NCBI RefSeq assembly: GCF_028747785.1 | Contig: NZ_CP118158.1 | Coordinates: 3,162,001 to 3,226,000 of the forward strand | Direction of reading: 5' to 3' | From: Halosimplex aquaticum | GTDB taxonomy: Archaea > Halobacteriota > Halobacteria > Halobacteriales > Haloarculaceae | Length of the DNA: 64,000 nucleotides | Shown: piece by piece, positions 44,558 to 53,573 of the stretch | Numbering within the stretch: the first letter of the stretch is position 1 | Layout: each line of letters begins with the position of its first letter | The notes under the pieces: model-generated | What the model saw: the letters and a program-made list of their open reading frames with translations, nothing else | What the model was told of the DNA's origin: nothing | The model's database searches: none | Made by a program: the position numbers and the translations under genes

Positions 44558-45390
44558 TGTTCAGCGAACGCGACTTGTCGGCCGATCTGGCGGCCGTCCG
44601 CGACGAACACGCGCCCGACGCGGTCGTTCTCGACTGTGCGAGAGACTTCGAGACGCTCCCCTCCGCGCAGGCCGAGGACCTCTCGCTGCTCACCGACTCG
44701 TTCGAGCCGCGGTCGTACCCGAGCGAGTGGCTCCCGCCGGACGCGCCCGAGATCCTCCGGCGCTACGCGAGCGACGATCTGACGGTCGGCGCGCCGGGGG
44801 ACGGCGGCGTGGCCTGGACGCACCAGACCGATCCGCCGGTGGTGCTCGTCAAGCCGCGGCTGGAGGGGTCGCCGGGTCCGTTCGTGGACTTCCTCGTGGC
44901 CGAGGCGCTCGTCCAGGTCGGCCTCGACCTGCCCGAACACTTCCTGGGATTCTTCGGCGAGCGCTACCGCGACCTCGCGGCCGCCGCCGAGGACCGCCTC
45001 GACCCCACCGGGACCTACCAGCTCGCCGCTGCGCTCTACGACGCCTATCTCGGACTGCACACTCGCGAGGTCTTCGCCGACTGGGCGGAGTCACGTCCAG
45101 ACCTGTTCGACACGTGGGTCGACGCCGGCGAGCGCCTCGAACCCCGCCTCGCCGACCTCTCGACCGACCTCGCGCGGGGTCGGACCGACTTCGGCGACGC
45201 CGCGGAACTGGCCTGCGCCGCCGTCAAGCACACCGTGGAGCGAAACTCCAGGACCTCTGACTCACACGCTAACGGGGGCGGCCCCGAACTCCCGACGCCG
45301 TTCGGCGCGCTCGGAACCGGGGCCTACCGCGAGTACGGCGCCGACTACGCCGTCCAGTGGGCCGAGAAGACGTTCGAGCGACTCGACTGA
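44557..45390 (+). CDS. Conserved haloarchaeal protein (DUF7089-like)
   Basis: A 277-residue soluble acidic protein, mostly helical, starting FSERDLSADLAAVRDEHAPDA with a conserved WLPPDAPEILRRYA and a VAWTHQTDPPVVLVKPRLEG strand pair. I associate it with the haloarchaeal DUF7089 family from memory; no catalytic motif is visible. It is preceded by an overlapping 26-codon leader frame and followed by the unusual 373-bp gene-free stretch that may be a replication origin, which makes its position notable. Confidence 0.72.
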   Translation: MFSERDLSADLAAVRDEHAPDAVVLDCARDFETLPSAQAEDLSLLTDSFEPRSYPSEWLPPDAPEILRRYASDDLTVGAPGDGGVAWTHQTDPPVVLVKPRLEGSPGPFVDFLVAEALVQVGLDLPEHFLGFFGERYRDLAAAAEDRLDPTGTYQLAAALYDAYLGLHTREVFADWAESRPDLFDTWVDAGERLEPRLADLSTDLARGRTDFGDAAELACAAVKHTVERNSRTSDSHANGGGPELPTPFGALGTGAYREYGADYAVQWAEKTFERLD

Positions 45391-45763
45391 CCGTCCCGCG
45401 TGCGGGCCGTTCACACACCCGTCATTTCGACTGGAACTCCCGCTCGACCCCCGTGAGCGGCCGATCGCACTACGCGATGCGTATGACGGCCGTCTGACGC
45501 CGCGAGTGAAAGTGGAATAATACTGAAGAAATCCCCGGACGTGGCCGGGGTTCGAGTCGAAACGGAGGGGTTCGTCCGAGAACGGGCGGTAGCGGCCCGT
45601 TCAGTGGAAACCAAGGGGTTACGAACTGGTGTCGAAACGGAGGCCCGGTCGCACGTATCTGCCGCGGTCTGGGACCGTCTCGGCGCTCCGGTAGGCGGGG
45701 GAGCGCCGACGGTCGAGAATCGATCGGCCTGGAGCGACACTGACGGAGCGGTCGGGAGCGACC
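45391..45763. other. Candidate orphan replication origin (ORB-like repeats, AT-rich core)
   Basis: This is the only gene-free stretch over 300 bp, and it lies between the 3' ends of convergent genes, where no promoter is needed. Three same-direction repeats read TTCGAGTCGAAACGGAGGGG (45551-45570), TTCAGTGGAAACCAAGGGGT (45600-45619) and TGGTGTCGAAACGGAGG (45627-45643). A fourth in the opposite direction, TTCCAGTCGAAATGACGGGT, lies at 45436-45417. Between them, 45505-45531 is about 70 percent A+T, and CCCCGG-N6-CCGGGG forms a hairpin at 45533-45550. The GAAAC...AGGGG pattern resembles haloarchaeal origin recognition boxes with their G-string, and inverted boxes around an AT-rich element match archaeal origin layout. 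No orc1/cdc6 gene is in the window. Confidence 0.5.
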
Positions 45764-46828
45764 TCAGTCGCCGGCGGCCTGCTTGTCGACGCCGTCGAGG
45801 TCCGCGCCGCCGACGGACGAGCGCAGGGCGTCCATGCCGTCGTCGCGGTCGATCCCGAAGTTGTCCCGGTAGAGCTCCTCGACGCGCTCCATCTCGGCGT
45901 CGGAGAGCGCCGGCGTGTCGGGGGCCGCGGCCCACTCGTCGATGTCGTCGGTCGTGCGGAACGTGGGCGTGACCGACGCCACCTCGTCGTGGCCGAGCAG
46001 CCACTGGATCGACGCCTGACCCATCGTCCGCGTGCCCTCGGCGTGGTCAGGGTCTTCGAGGAACCGCAGCGCGTCGACCTTCTCCCAGCCCGTCTCGTAC
46101 CACTCGTCGGGCCGGTGGGCGCGGTGGTCGCCCTCGCCGAGTTCGGTGTCGGGGGTGACCTGCTCGTTGAGCAGTCCCGAGGAGTGGGGCACGCGCGGGA
46201 CGACGCTCGTGTCGGCGTCGAGTTCCCGGATCGTCTCGATGGTGTGGCGACCCGGCGTCTGCTCGAAGACGTTGAACACGAGCTGGACGGCGTCGAAGCC
46301 CTCCTCGACGGCCATCTCGGCCTCGGCGAGCCAGCCGATCGAGGGGCCGAGCGCCCAGCCGACGGAGTCGACGCGGCCGGACTCCTGCAGTTCGTCGAGG
46401 GCTTCGAGCACGTCGGGGTCGACCTCGCCAACGTTGACGTTGTGGAGCATCAGGTGGTCGACGTACTCCATGTCCAACCTGTCGAGCGAGCGGTCGAGCG
46501 CCGTCTCGATCCAGTCGGGGTCGACCCGCTTGGGGAGTTCGCCGTGGCCGGCCTGGGGGTTGTTGTAGAAGTCGTAGCCCACCTTCGTCGAGACGGTGAC
46601 CTCGTCGCGGTACTCGCCGAGGGCCTCGCCGACGAGTTCCTCGCTGTCGCCGTGGCCGTACACGTCGCCCGTGTCGAAGTAGGTGATCCCCCGGTCGATC
46701 GCGTGGTGCAGCATGTCGACGGCCTGCTCGCGCGTGCGGTCGCCCCACCAGTCGGTGCCGACGACCCACGCACCGAAACCGACTTCGCTGACCTCGACGC
46801 CCGAGGATCCGAGTTCGCGGTGGTTCAT
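45764..46828 (-). CDS. Aldo/keto reductase
   Basis: A 354-residue NADPH-dependent oxidoreductase of the AKR superfamily. The catalytic tetrad is in place: Asp52 and Tyr57 in FDTGDVYGHG, Lys82 in STKVGYDF and His129 in LMLHNVNV. The cofactor end shows TMGQASIQWLLGHDEVASVTP. Haloarchaeal relatives are annotated only as general aldo/keto reductases. The start is ATG at 46828. It is monocistronic, and its 3' end borders the ORB-like repeat region. Confidence 0.95.
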   Translation of the reverse strand: MNHRELGSSGVEVSEVGFGAWVVGTDWWGDRTREQAVDMLHHAIDRGITYFDTGDVYGHGDSEELVGEALGEYRDEVTVSTKVGYDFYNNPQAGHGELPKRVDPDWIETALDRSLDRLDMEYVDHLMLHNVNVGEVDPDVLEALDELQESGRVDSVGWALGPSIGWLAEAEMAVEEGFDAVQLVFNVFEQTPGRHTIETIRELDADTSVVPRVPHSSGLLNEQVTPDTELGEGDHRAHRPDEWYETGWEKVDALRFLEDPDHAEGTRTMGQASIQWLLGHDEVASVTPTFRTTDDIDEWAAAPDTPALSDAEMERVEELYRDNFGIDRDDGMDALRSSVGGADLDGVDKQAAGD

Positions 46829-46914
46829 ACGCGCGAATTAGGAGTCGGGCCACTTAGCCGCCGCGGTTACGCTGTCCGCTCGCCGACCGCTCCGAATACG
46901 GCGGCCGGCGCCGC

Positions 46915-47889
46915 TCACCGGAGCGCGTCGAGCCGCCGCTCCATCTCCGCTTCGAGCCACCCCGCGTACTCCGACTGCGACCGGTCGCTGTGCTCGACGG
47001 CCTTGTCGAAGGCGCCGGCGACGCCGACCAGCCGCACCGCCTCGTACACCGGCCGCCGCTCGTCGAGGCCGTGGGGGAGCGACCCGGCGCCGCGTCGATA
47101 CCCCTCACGGAGTGCCGCGACGAGGCGGTCGCGGTCGGCGTCCGGGAGGTCTCTGGCTTCGATCAGCTGCTCGCGTGCCCGGTTGAGATCGCGGGCCGGG
47201 TCGCCGACGTGGGCGAGTTCCCAGTCGATGAAGCCGATCGCGCGCTCGCTGCAGAAGGCGTTGGGCATCGCCGGGTCGCCGTGGACCAGCGCCGCCGGTG
47301 CGCGGTCGAGCAGGGCGCGGTTCGCCTCGACGGCGTCGACGACCGCGTCGAAGTAGTGGTCGAACCGGTCCGACGACGCCAGTCCCCGCGCCTGCTCGAT
47401 GGTCGCGACGAGCACGTCCGTCCACGGGCCCGCGTCGAGTTCGAGTCCGTCCGCACCGCCGCCGACGACCTCGCCGTGCCGGTCGAACCGCTCGGCGTTG
47501 ACCGCCCCGAGCGCGGCCCCCACGCGCTCGATCTCGTCGACTCGACGGTCGAGGCCCCAGTGTTCCCACGGTCGGTGGAAGTTCTCGCCCGCCATCGGCG
47601 CTGTGAGGAGGTACGGGGTCGCGGCCTCGACGCCGCTCGCGAGCACCGTCGGGACTGCGACGTCGCGGCGTGCGTCAACGTAGTCGACGACGGCCCGCTC
47701 GCGTGCGATCCGGGTGCCGTCGCCGTCCGCGGCCACCTTCAGAAAGGCGCTCCCGCCGTCTGTGAACTCGACGCGGACGGTCCGGTTCTGGTCGTTCCAG
47801 GACAGGCCGGCGGCGGACGCGTCGGCCACCTCGCGGTCGGGGACCGCCTCGTCGAGGACCGCCGTCACCGAGTCGTCTACGGAGTTCAT
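46915..47889 (-). CDS. APH-family phosphotransferase
   Basis: A 324-residue aminoglycoside-phosphotransferase/choline-kinase-fold protein. AFLKVA carries the ATP Lys, LVHGDPAMPNAF the catalytic HGD loop with Asn, and FIDWELAHVGDPARDL the Mg-binding Asp. All key residues are present, so it is probably an active small-molecule kinase. The substrate is unknown. It shares its general plan with the defective copy at 56430-57404. Confidence 0.9.
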   Translation of the reverse strand: MNSVDDSVTAVLDEAVPDREVADASAAGLSWNDQNRTVRVEFTDGGSAFLKVAADGDGTRIARERAVVDYVDARRDVAVPTVLASGVEAATPYLLTAPMAGENFHRPWEHWGLDRRVDEIERVGAALGAVNAERFDRHGEVVGGGADGLELDAGPWTDVLVATIEQARGLASSDRFDHYFDAVVDAVEANRALLDRAPAALVHGDPAMPNAFCSERAIGFIDWELAHVGDPARDLNRAREQLIEARDLPDADRDRLVAALREGYRRGAGSLPHGLDERRPVYEAVRLVGVAGAFDKAVEHSDRSQSEYAGWLEAEMERRLDALR

Positions 47890-47995
47890 CGCTCTGTCGT
47901 CGCGTTCCCGCCCGACCGGCTTGGTAGTTTCCCAGACGTGGGGGAGTGTGGCAAGCTCGCCGCGGTCACTCGGACGCGGCTGGGACAGCCGACGG

Positions 47996-49120
47996 CTACT
48001 CGGTGTCGGGTTCGGCGCCGCCGGTCGTCGCGTCGCCGTCGACGGTTTCGCCGTCGGCGGTATCCGCGGTCTCGCCGTCGACTTCCGTGGCCTCGTCGGC
48101 TCTCTGTTCCGCGACCACGGAGCGGCGCAGCGTCGGTCGCGCGACGGCGGCCCGCCACCGGAGCGCCCCCTCTCGCAGTCGCACCCACCAGCCCAGCGCC
48201 GCGACGCCGACCGCGAACGCGACGAGCGCGACGAGGCCGCCCTCGGGACCGAACGAGCCGCCGGTCACGAGTTCGGGGCCGGACTGCTCGACGGCGACGA
48301 CCGTCGCGGGCGTCGTGAACCCGCTGACGGGGAAGCCGAACACCGACGCGATGGCGAAGTTCCAGGTGACGTGGAACCCGATGGCGACGGCGATGCGCTC
48401 GGTCAGGAGGTAGCTCGCGGCGAACAGGGTGCCGAACAGCGCGATGTTCGCGACCGCCAGCGGCGTCACGTTCGGGTTCATCCAGTGGCCGGCGGCGAAC
48501 GCGAGACTGGAGAGCGCCACCGCGGCCGCGAGCGCGCCGCGCCGGCCGACGCCGAACCAGCCGTCGAGGCCCTCGGCGACGTTGGTCAGCAGGTAGCCGC
48601 GGAAGAGCAGTTCCTCGAAGACGCCGACCCCGACGAAGTACGCGAACGTGAGCGCGACCGCGACGGCGACCGGAACGCCCGGCCCGACCGCCAGCGAGGG
48701 GTCGGCCCGGGAGACGAGCGTGCCGGTCACCCGCAGGAACCCCGCGGCGAGTTCGAGCGCGAACACGAGCGCCGGGAGCGCGACGCCGAGCGCGAGCCCG
48801 AACGCCAGATCGGCCCACCAGTCCCGCGAGCAGCCCAGTCCCAGGTCCACGAGGCGACGGCGGTCGATCAGCCACGCCGCGGCCAGTATCGCGGCGGCGA
48901 ACCCCGCGACCTGGGTCGTCCGCGCCGTGACCGTCACGACCGCGGCGAGGATCGGCGGCGCCGTGCTCGGGGCGAGCGCCACCAGCGCGGACGCGACGAC
49001 GACCCCCCCGATCCCGCCGACCAGCAGCAGTAGCGCCGCCAGACCGAGCCGCCAGAACGCCCGCGGTCGCCCCTCGTCGCGGTTCCAGAGGAGGCCGCGC
49101 AAGCTGGGAGAATCGGACAT
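47996..49120 (-). CDS. CPBP-family intramembrane metalloprotease
   Basis: A 374-residue protein with eight or more helices. FEELLFRGYLL carries the EExxxR motif, AFAAGHW the second-motif His, and GFHVTWNF the third His/Asn motif of the CAAX-protease/bacteriocin-processing (CPBP) family. A 45-residue acidic tail follows the last helix. The ATG at 49120 starts the soluble lead-in SDSPSLRGLLWNRDEGRPRAFW, as in relatives; the frame stays open upstream without coding character. Substrates are unknown. Confidence 0.92.
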   Translation of the reverse strand: MSDSPSLRGLLWNRDEGRPRAFWRLGLAALLLLVGGIGGVVVASALVALAPSTAPPILAAVVTVTARTTQVAGFAAAILAAAWLIDRRRLVDLGLGCSRDWWADLAFGLALGVALPALVFALELAAGFLRVTGTLVSRADPSLAVGPGVPVAVAVALTFAYFVGVGVFEELLFRGYLLTNVAEGLDGWFGVGRRGALAAAVALSSLAFAAGHWMNPNVTPLAVANIALFGTLFAASYLLTERIAVAIGFHVTWNFAIASVFGFPVSGFTTPATVVAVEQSGPELVTGGSFGPEGGLVALVAFAVGVAALGWWVRLREGALRWRAAVARPTLRRSVVAEQRADEATEVDGETADTADGETVDGDATTGGAEPDTE

Positions 49121-49306
49121 CGTCTGCAGATCGGCGCTCCGGGGCTTAAGCGTCGGGGACGCGCGACCGGCGACGAGACCGCCGGCGGCCGCCGCCCGAC
49201 CCAGGGCAGCGGCGGCTGGCCGCGCCGGGGTCACGCGCAGTCGCCGTCCCGGACGGCGGTTGTCCGGTACAGAAACCCCTATTGTCGGCCGGACCGATCG
49301 ACGGGT

Positions 49307-50218
49307 ATGACAAAGCGCCACGTCTCGCTCCCTCCGGGCGGCGAGGAAGGCATCCACGCGTTCATCGAGGAGGTCGACGAGCGCCTCCGCGGCGACGAGG
49401 ACACCTGCGACGTGGTCGAGGACGTGCTGGTCGACCTGTTCGGCGACCGCGAGGCCTACGAGCGCTGGCAGTCCGGCGAGTCCGTCTCGCCGGCCGAGCG
49501 CGTCCGCCTCCAGGGCTACGACCCCTGCAACGTCACCCTGGAGAGCGAGTACTACGCGGAGGTCGAAGCGATGGACGACGGCGAGTTCGAACGCACGAAG
49601 TACCTCCAGTGGCTCTGGCGCCAGTTCGACGCCACGCCCATGGCCGACAACGTCGAGTTCGCGCTGCGATTTCGCCGGATGCTCGCCGACCACCTCTTCG
49701 CCGACGTGGGCGAGGACTGCCGCTTCTTCAAGGGGATCACGTTCACCTACGGGCACAACATCTCCGTCGGCGACAACGTCGTCATCCACGACGACGTCCA
49801 CCTCGACGACCGCGGCACGCTGACCATCGGCGACCGCGTCTCCATCTCCGACGACGCCCACGTCTACAGCCACGACCACGACGTCAACGACCAGACCGCC
49901 GTCGACAACTACCACACCGTCATCGAAGACGACGTGCGCGTCACCTACGACTCGATGGTCCGCGCGGGCGTCCGCCTCGGGGAGAACAGCGTCCTCGCCG
50001 CCAAGTCGATCGCCGGGAAGGACGTCCCCGCCCACCACATCGCAGCGGGGACGCCCGCCAAGTCCATCGCCGTCAAGGACGGCTGGGAACCGGTGGCCGA
50101 CGACCTGGAGGGCGCCAACGTCGACCGCCGCGAGTCGCGCAAACTCGACTACGACCTCCCCGAGAACCTGAACGTCTTCGACGAGTTCGGCCGGGACCGC
50201 CAGCCACCGGGCGACTGA
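49307..50218 (+). CDS. Left-handed beta-helix acyltransferase
   Basis: A 303-residue protein. Residues 1-130 are a helical region, and 140-250 are hexapeptide repeats of the maltose/galactoside O-acetyltransferase type (ISVGDNVVIHDDVHLDDRG, LTIGDRVSISDDAHVYSHDHD), with the catalytic-type His in SHDHD. The terminal HHIAAGTPAKSIAVKDGWEP is the family's closing motif. It transfers acetyl or similar groups from CoA to a sugar-like acceptor, which is not determined. CCCTATTG about 27 bases before the ATG may be the TATA box. Confidence 0.9.
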   Translation: MTKRHVSLPPGGEEGIHAFIEEVDERLRGDEDTCDVVEDVLVDLFGDREAYERWQSGESVSPAERVRLQGYDPCNVTLESEYYAEVEAMDDGEFERTKYLQWLWRQFDATPMADNVEFALRFRRMLADHLFADVGEDCRFFKGITFTYGHNISVGDNVVIHDDVHLDDRGTLTIGDRVSISDDAHVYSHDHDVNDQTAVDNYHTVIEDDVRVTYDSMVRAGVRLGENSVLAAKSIAGKDVPAHHIAAGTPAKSIAVKDGWEPVADDLEGANVDRRESRKLDYDLPENLNVFDEFGRDRQPPGD

Positions 50219-50246
50219 CCGCCCGTCGCGGGTCCGGAGAACGGGC

Positions 50247-51098
50247 TTATTCGCCGAGTCCGAGCAGCGTCACGTCCCCGTTCGTCGACCGGAGTTCGAG
50301 CGTGTGCTCGGCGCTCTCGCCGCCTTCGCTCCCGCCGAGCACCCCTTCGATCCGGTGCTCGGTCGACTCGTCGACCGTCAGCGAGACGCCCGAGGTCTCG
50401 GCGTCGCCGTTGCTCGTCCGCAGGCTGACTGCCGCGCCCAGGTCCTCGGGCACCGCCGCGGTCACGTCGCCGTTGTTCGACCGGCAGGTCGCGTCGCCGC
50501 GGAGCGCGGGCACGTCGACGGTCACGTCGCCGTTGGAGGTCAGCGCGCCGTCGAGGCCCGCGACGTCGCTCGCGGAGACGTCGCCGTTCGTCGACTCGAC
50601 GGCGACGAAGCCGTCGACGGAGCGCACCTCGATGTCGCCGTTGTCGGTCCGGTAGGTCCCGTCGCCGGCGACGCCGTCGGCGTTCACGTCGCCGTTCTCG
50701 GAGGCGACCTCGACGACAGGCAGGTCCTCCGGGACGGAGAGGTCGAGCGAGACGGTGACGTTCACGCGCTCGTCCGGGCGCTGCGGCGCGATCGTCAGCG
50801 TGCCGTCTTCGACGTTCCCCTCGACGGTCACCTGATCGAGCGCGTCGCGGCCGGACCGGGACTCTTTCCGGACTGTGCCGGAGACCACGCCGCCGCTGGT
50901 GGCCGAAAGAGACACGTCGCCCGAGTCGGTCTGGACGGCCAGCGCCTCGGCGTTCCCGGGGTCGAACTCGCGGTCGGAGGTCTCCGTGTACGGCTGGGTC
51001 GAGACGACGCACCCGGACAGGCCGAGTGCGGCCGCGAGACCACCGCTCGCACGGAGGAACCGGCGGCGGGACGGGGAGCGATCTGCAGGGGCAGGCAT
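50247..51098 (-). CDS. DUF4097-type Tat lipoprotein
   Basis: A 283-residue exported protein. SRRRFLRASGGLAAALGLSGC is a Tat signal ending in a lipobox Cys, so it is lipid-anchored outside. The rest is a right-handed beta-helix-like chain of short repeats each containing NGDV or SGDV (TDSGDV, SENGDV, TDNGDI, STNGDV, TSNGDV, RSNNGDV, RTSNGD), the DUF4097 putative adhesin pattern. A poly-T TATA-like box lies about 29 bases upstream on the minus strand. It is monocistronic. Confidence 0.9.
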   Translation of the reverse strand: MPAPADRSPSRRRFLRASGGLAAALGLSGCVVSTQPYTETSDREFDPGNAEALAVQTDSGDVSLSATSGGVVSGTVRKESRSGRDALDQVTVEGNVEDGTLTIAPQRPDERVNVTVSLDLSVPEDLPVVEVASENGDVNADGVAGDGTYRTDNGDIEVRSVDGFVAVESTNGDVSASDVAGLDGALTSNGDVTVDVPALRGDATCRSNNGDVTAAVPEDLGAAVSLRTSNGDAETSGVSLTVDESTEHRIEGVLGGSEGGESAEHTLELRSTNGDVTLLGLGE

Positions 51099-51192
51099 TG
51101 TATCGAGGCGACACGATCCTGGCGCAAAAAACGTGGTGATCGGCCGACGCCCGCTCCTCGCGGGGCTCGGTCGCGGTTCGATCGACGCCTGA

Positions 51193-52356
51193 TCAAACGG
51201 CGAGTCGCTGTCTCGATCGCCTCGCCGCAGCGGTGTCGGAGCTGCCGCCCGCGGCGGGGAATCGGACGGCGAACTCCGTGCCGTCGGGCCCGGTTTCGGC
51301 GAGCGCGATCGTGCCGCCGTAGACCTGGACGAGGTTCTTCGTCAGAAAGAGGCCATAGCCGTGGTCACCGGCTTCGGGCGGCTCGAAGAGGCTCTCTCGT
51401 TCCTCCGGCGAGACGCCCGATCCGTCGTCGCGGATCCCGACGGTGACCCAGTCGTCGTCGACAGAGACGTCGACGGCGATCGAGAGGTCCGACCCGTTGT
51501 GTTCGATGGCGTTCTCGAGCAAGTTCCGGAACACGCGGTTGACGAGCTCGCCGGTCAGCGCCGCCGCCGACTCGGGGCCGCTCGTCTCGACGGCGACCGA
51601 CGGGTGCGTGCGGCGGACCTGTTCGACTTCCGCTTCGATCACGGCCCGGAGGTCGACCGCGGTGAGGTCGGGTTCGTGGTCGGACGCGTCCAGGACGGTC
51701 CGGATCGACCCGACGAACGCCGCTATCTCGTCGCTGCTGTCGCGGATCGTCTCCAGATACGCCGCGCCGTCGCCGTCCGCCTCGGCGTCCCTGGCCAGGA
51801 GCGTCGCGTACCCGTTTATCTTCTGGGCCTCGTTCAGCACCTCGTGTCTGAGGTAGTGGTTCAGGTACTCGAGCTGACTCCGTTCGCGTTCCTTGCGGCG
51901 GGCCACGGCCTGCGAACGATTCCGCTCGCGTTCGCGTTGTTTCGACCGCACCGCGAGGACGCCCATCACCGTCCCCGAAGACGCGCCGAACCCGACGGAC
52001 AGCATGAGTATCAGCCACTGTTCCCCGTGGTCGAAGCGCGTCTCCACGACGAACAACGCGGCGTACATCGCGAGCGCGAAAAACAGCGTCATCCCTACCG
52101 TCCACCCGACGATCCGCGGCCGCAGCTCGCGGTCCACGTCCGCGTCACGTAGCCACATCGACCCGGCGAGCAAGACGACTGTCGGTATCCCGAGCAGGAT
52201 GACTTCGAGGTAGCCGTCGAGGCTGGCGTCGGCTATCTCCCGAGCGTCCCGGAACAGGTAGAAGAACGCGAGGTACGCGACCGTGAACAGCACCCAGAAA
52301 CCGGTCATCAGGGTCTGAGCGAGGTCGCGGTCTGTGTTCCGCAGTACGGCTGTCAC
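51193..52356 (-). CDS. Membrane sensor histidine kinase
   Basis: A 387-residue kinase with about four helices (15-130), then a linker helix of Arg/Glu repeats (SKQRERERNRSQAVARRKER), the phospho-acceptor in YLNHYLRHEVLNEAQKINGY, and a HATPase with RNLLENAIEHNG, DDGSGVS and GYGLFLTKNLVQ. It starts at a GTG (52356). No response regulator is next to it. The sensory part is the membrane domain; the signal is unknown. Confidence 0.92.
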   Translation of the reverse strand: MTAVLRNTDRDLAQTLMTGFWVLFTVAYLAFFYLFRDAREIADASLDGYLEVILLGIPTVVLLAGSMWLRDADVDRELRPRIVGWTVGMTLFFALAMYAALFVVETRFDHGEQWLILMLSVGFGASSGTVMGVLAVRSKQRERERNRSQAVARRKERERSQLEYLNHYLRHEVLNEAQKINGYATLLARDAEADGDGAAYLETIRDSSDEIAAFVGSIRTVLDASDHEPDLTAVDLRAVIEAEVEQVRRTHPSVAVETSGPESAAALTGELVNRVFRNLLENAIEHNGSDLSIAVDVSVDDDWVTVGIRDDGSGVSPEERESLFEPPEAGDHGYGLFLTKNLVQVYGGTIALAETGPDGTEFAVRFPAAGGSSDTAAARRSRQRLAV

Positions 52357-52473
52357 TACGCCGGTCTGGGGAAGTGGTGAATTTCAACGTTGATATGATC
52401 GGTATATATCTCCCGATAGACAGCGGGTTCGGTCATAGCAGGGGTTTTGTACCGAATCGCCGTCGAGCAGACG

Positions 52474-53064
52474 ATGGCAACAGAGTCCCGCCGGCCGCCG
52501 GGGGCGAGCGACCGACCGGAACGCGGGCCGGGCCCGATGGCGCGAAACGCGATGCTGGGCGCGGCGAGCGCGGTGCTGTTCATCCTGGGGCTGTTGATCA
52601 CGGAGTCGTTCGGCGAGACCGCCGTCGACGTAGACCTGAAGCCGTTTTTCGCCCCGTATCTCCTGATCGCCGTCGCAAGATTCGGCATCCCGACGCTGTC
52701 GGTCGGACTGGGCGCAGCGCTCGGCGAGGGCGTGATCGACGTCTTCGAGGGGTACGAACTCGACGACCCGGTCGGGTTCATCGGCTACGTCGTCGGATTC
52801 ACCGCCTTCGGCTGGTACGTCCACGAGGTCAGCACCGACCCCCGGCGGCCGCGGTCGCTACTGGTCGGGGCGACGCTGGGCGCGTTCGTCCAGGCGGCGT
52901 TCGAAGGGGTCGCGTACCTCGCGTTCGAAGCGAGCGCGGGCTACGTCGGGGCGTCGGTGAGCGTCGTCGGAAACACCGCCGCGCACGGAGTGATTCTCGG
53001 CGGCCTCCCCCTTGTGGTGCTCCTCCCCCGCGTCAGCGATCGCCTCGAACGGTTCGTGGCATGA
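52474..53064 (+). CDS. Multi-span membrane protein, unknown function
   Basis: A 196-residue protein with five to six helices after a 30-residue polar N-terminus. PFFAPYLLIAVARFGIPTLSVGLGAALGEGVIDVF and GYVVGFTAFGWYVHEVS distantly recall ECF-type substrate-binding membrane proteins, but I see no ECF ATPase nearby. The ATG at 52474 is preferred to an in-frame TTG nine codons upstream. It is divergent from the histidine kinase and followed by a strong hairpin. Confidence 0.6.
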   Translation: MATESRRPPGASDRPERGPGPMARNAMLGAASAVLFILGLLITESFGETAVDVDLKPFFAPYLLIAVARFGIPTLSVGLGAALGEGVIDVFEGYELDDPVGFIGYVVGFTAFGWYVHEVSTDPRRPRSLLVGATLGAFVQAAFEGVAYLAFEASAGYVGASVSVVGNTAAHGVILGGLPLVVLLPRVSDRLERFVA

Positions 53065-53087
53065 GACGAGAGTCCGAGGGAGACGGG

Positions 53088-53108
53088 CCGCCGAAGGCCG
53101 TTCGGCGG
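53088..53108 (+). terminator. Stem-loop after the membrane protein gene
   Basis: CCGCCGAA, a five-base loop and TTCGGCGG form a perfect 8-bp stem starting 24 bases after the stop at 53064. No T-run follows, so it may be a transcript-end or processing hairpin instead of a simple archaeal terminator. Confidence 0.4.
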
Positions 53109-53161
53109 ACTACGGCCTTGCCGGCCAAACACCCAAGTGTCGTGGCAACGAATAACATGAT

Positions 53162-53467
53162 ATGGAACCCTGGGGTTGGATAGTCGTCTACCTCGTCGGG
53201 TTCACCCTCTTCCAGCTGTTGCTGGTTCGGTACTTCTCGGACGACCGGTCGCTGGGTGGCGTCTCGCTGGAGTCGAACGAGGCCTCGCCGCCCCAGTCGG
53301 GGGATCCCGGTCGCTCGGTCGGCGACCCGAACCGGCCGCTCGGGGGCGAGGAATCCGAGGAGGGGGACGAGGGGGAAGACGGCGTCCACTGTCCGCACTG
53401 CGGCGCACCGAACGCCGACGAACCGACCTACACCTACTGCCGGAAGTGCCTCGCCCAGCTCCGCTGA
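53162..53467 (+). CDS. Membrane-anchored zinc-ribbon protein (DUF7577-like)
   Basis: A 101-residue protein: one N-terminal helix (about 5-24), an acidic linker, then a zinc ribbon with CPHCGAPN and YCRKCLAQL. The arrangement of membrane anchor plus C-terminal ribbon is a haloarchaeal family I recall as DUF7577. It may report on or recruit partners to the membrane, but no function is established. It lies between the hairpin and the KaiC-like gene. Confidence 0.7.
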   Translation: MEPWGWIVVYLVGFTLFQLLLVRYFSDDRSLGGVSLESNEASPPQSGDPGRSVGDPNRPLGGEESEEGDEGEDGVHCPHCGAPNADEPTYTYCRKCLAQLR

Positions 53468-53499
53468 GTGCGCTCGACGCGGCACCGCGGGCGATCGGT

Positions 53500-53512
53500 T
53501 TCCATATTGGAA
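53500..53512. promoter_or_regulatory. Palindrome TTCCATATTGGAA upstream of the KaiC-like gene
   Basis: TTCCA-TAT-TGGAA is a perfect 5-bp-arm dyad about 60 bases before the ATG at 53574. A TATA-like GTCTATA lies about 25 bases before the same ATG. The dyad is a reasonable regulator site for the KaiC-like operon. Confidence 0.4.
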
Positions 53513-53573
53513 CGATTATCAGCCGTGAAAAATAGGGGGTAAAGGTCTATACCCGGACCGGACATTCCTCTGT

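Noticed and set aside
45533..45550. Hairpin CCCCGG-N6-CCGGGG as a transcription terminator
   Set aside because: No T-run follows and it lies inside the ORB-like repeat array about 140 bases past the gene end, so it is treated as part of that region.
52374..52473. TATATAT between the histidine kinase and the membrane protein genes as a clear promoter
   Set aside because: It is about 50 bases from one start and 68 from the other, so it cannot be assigned with confidence to either gene.
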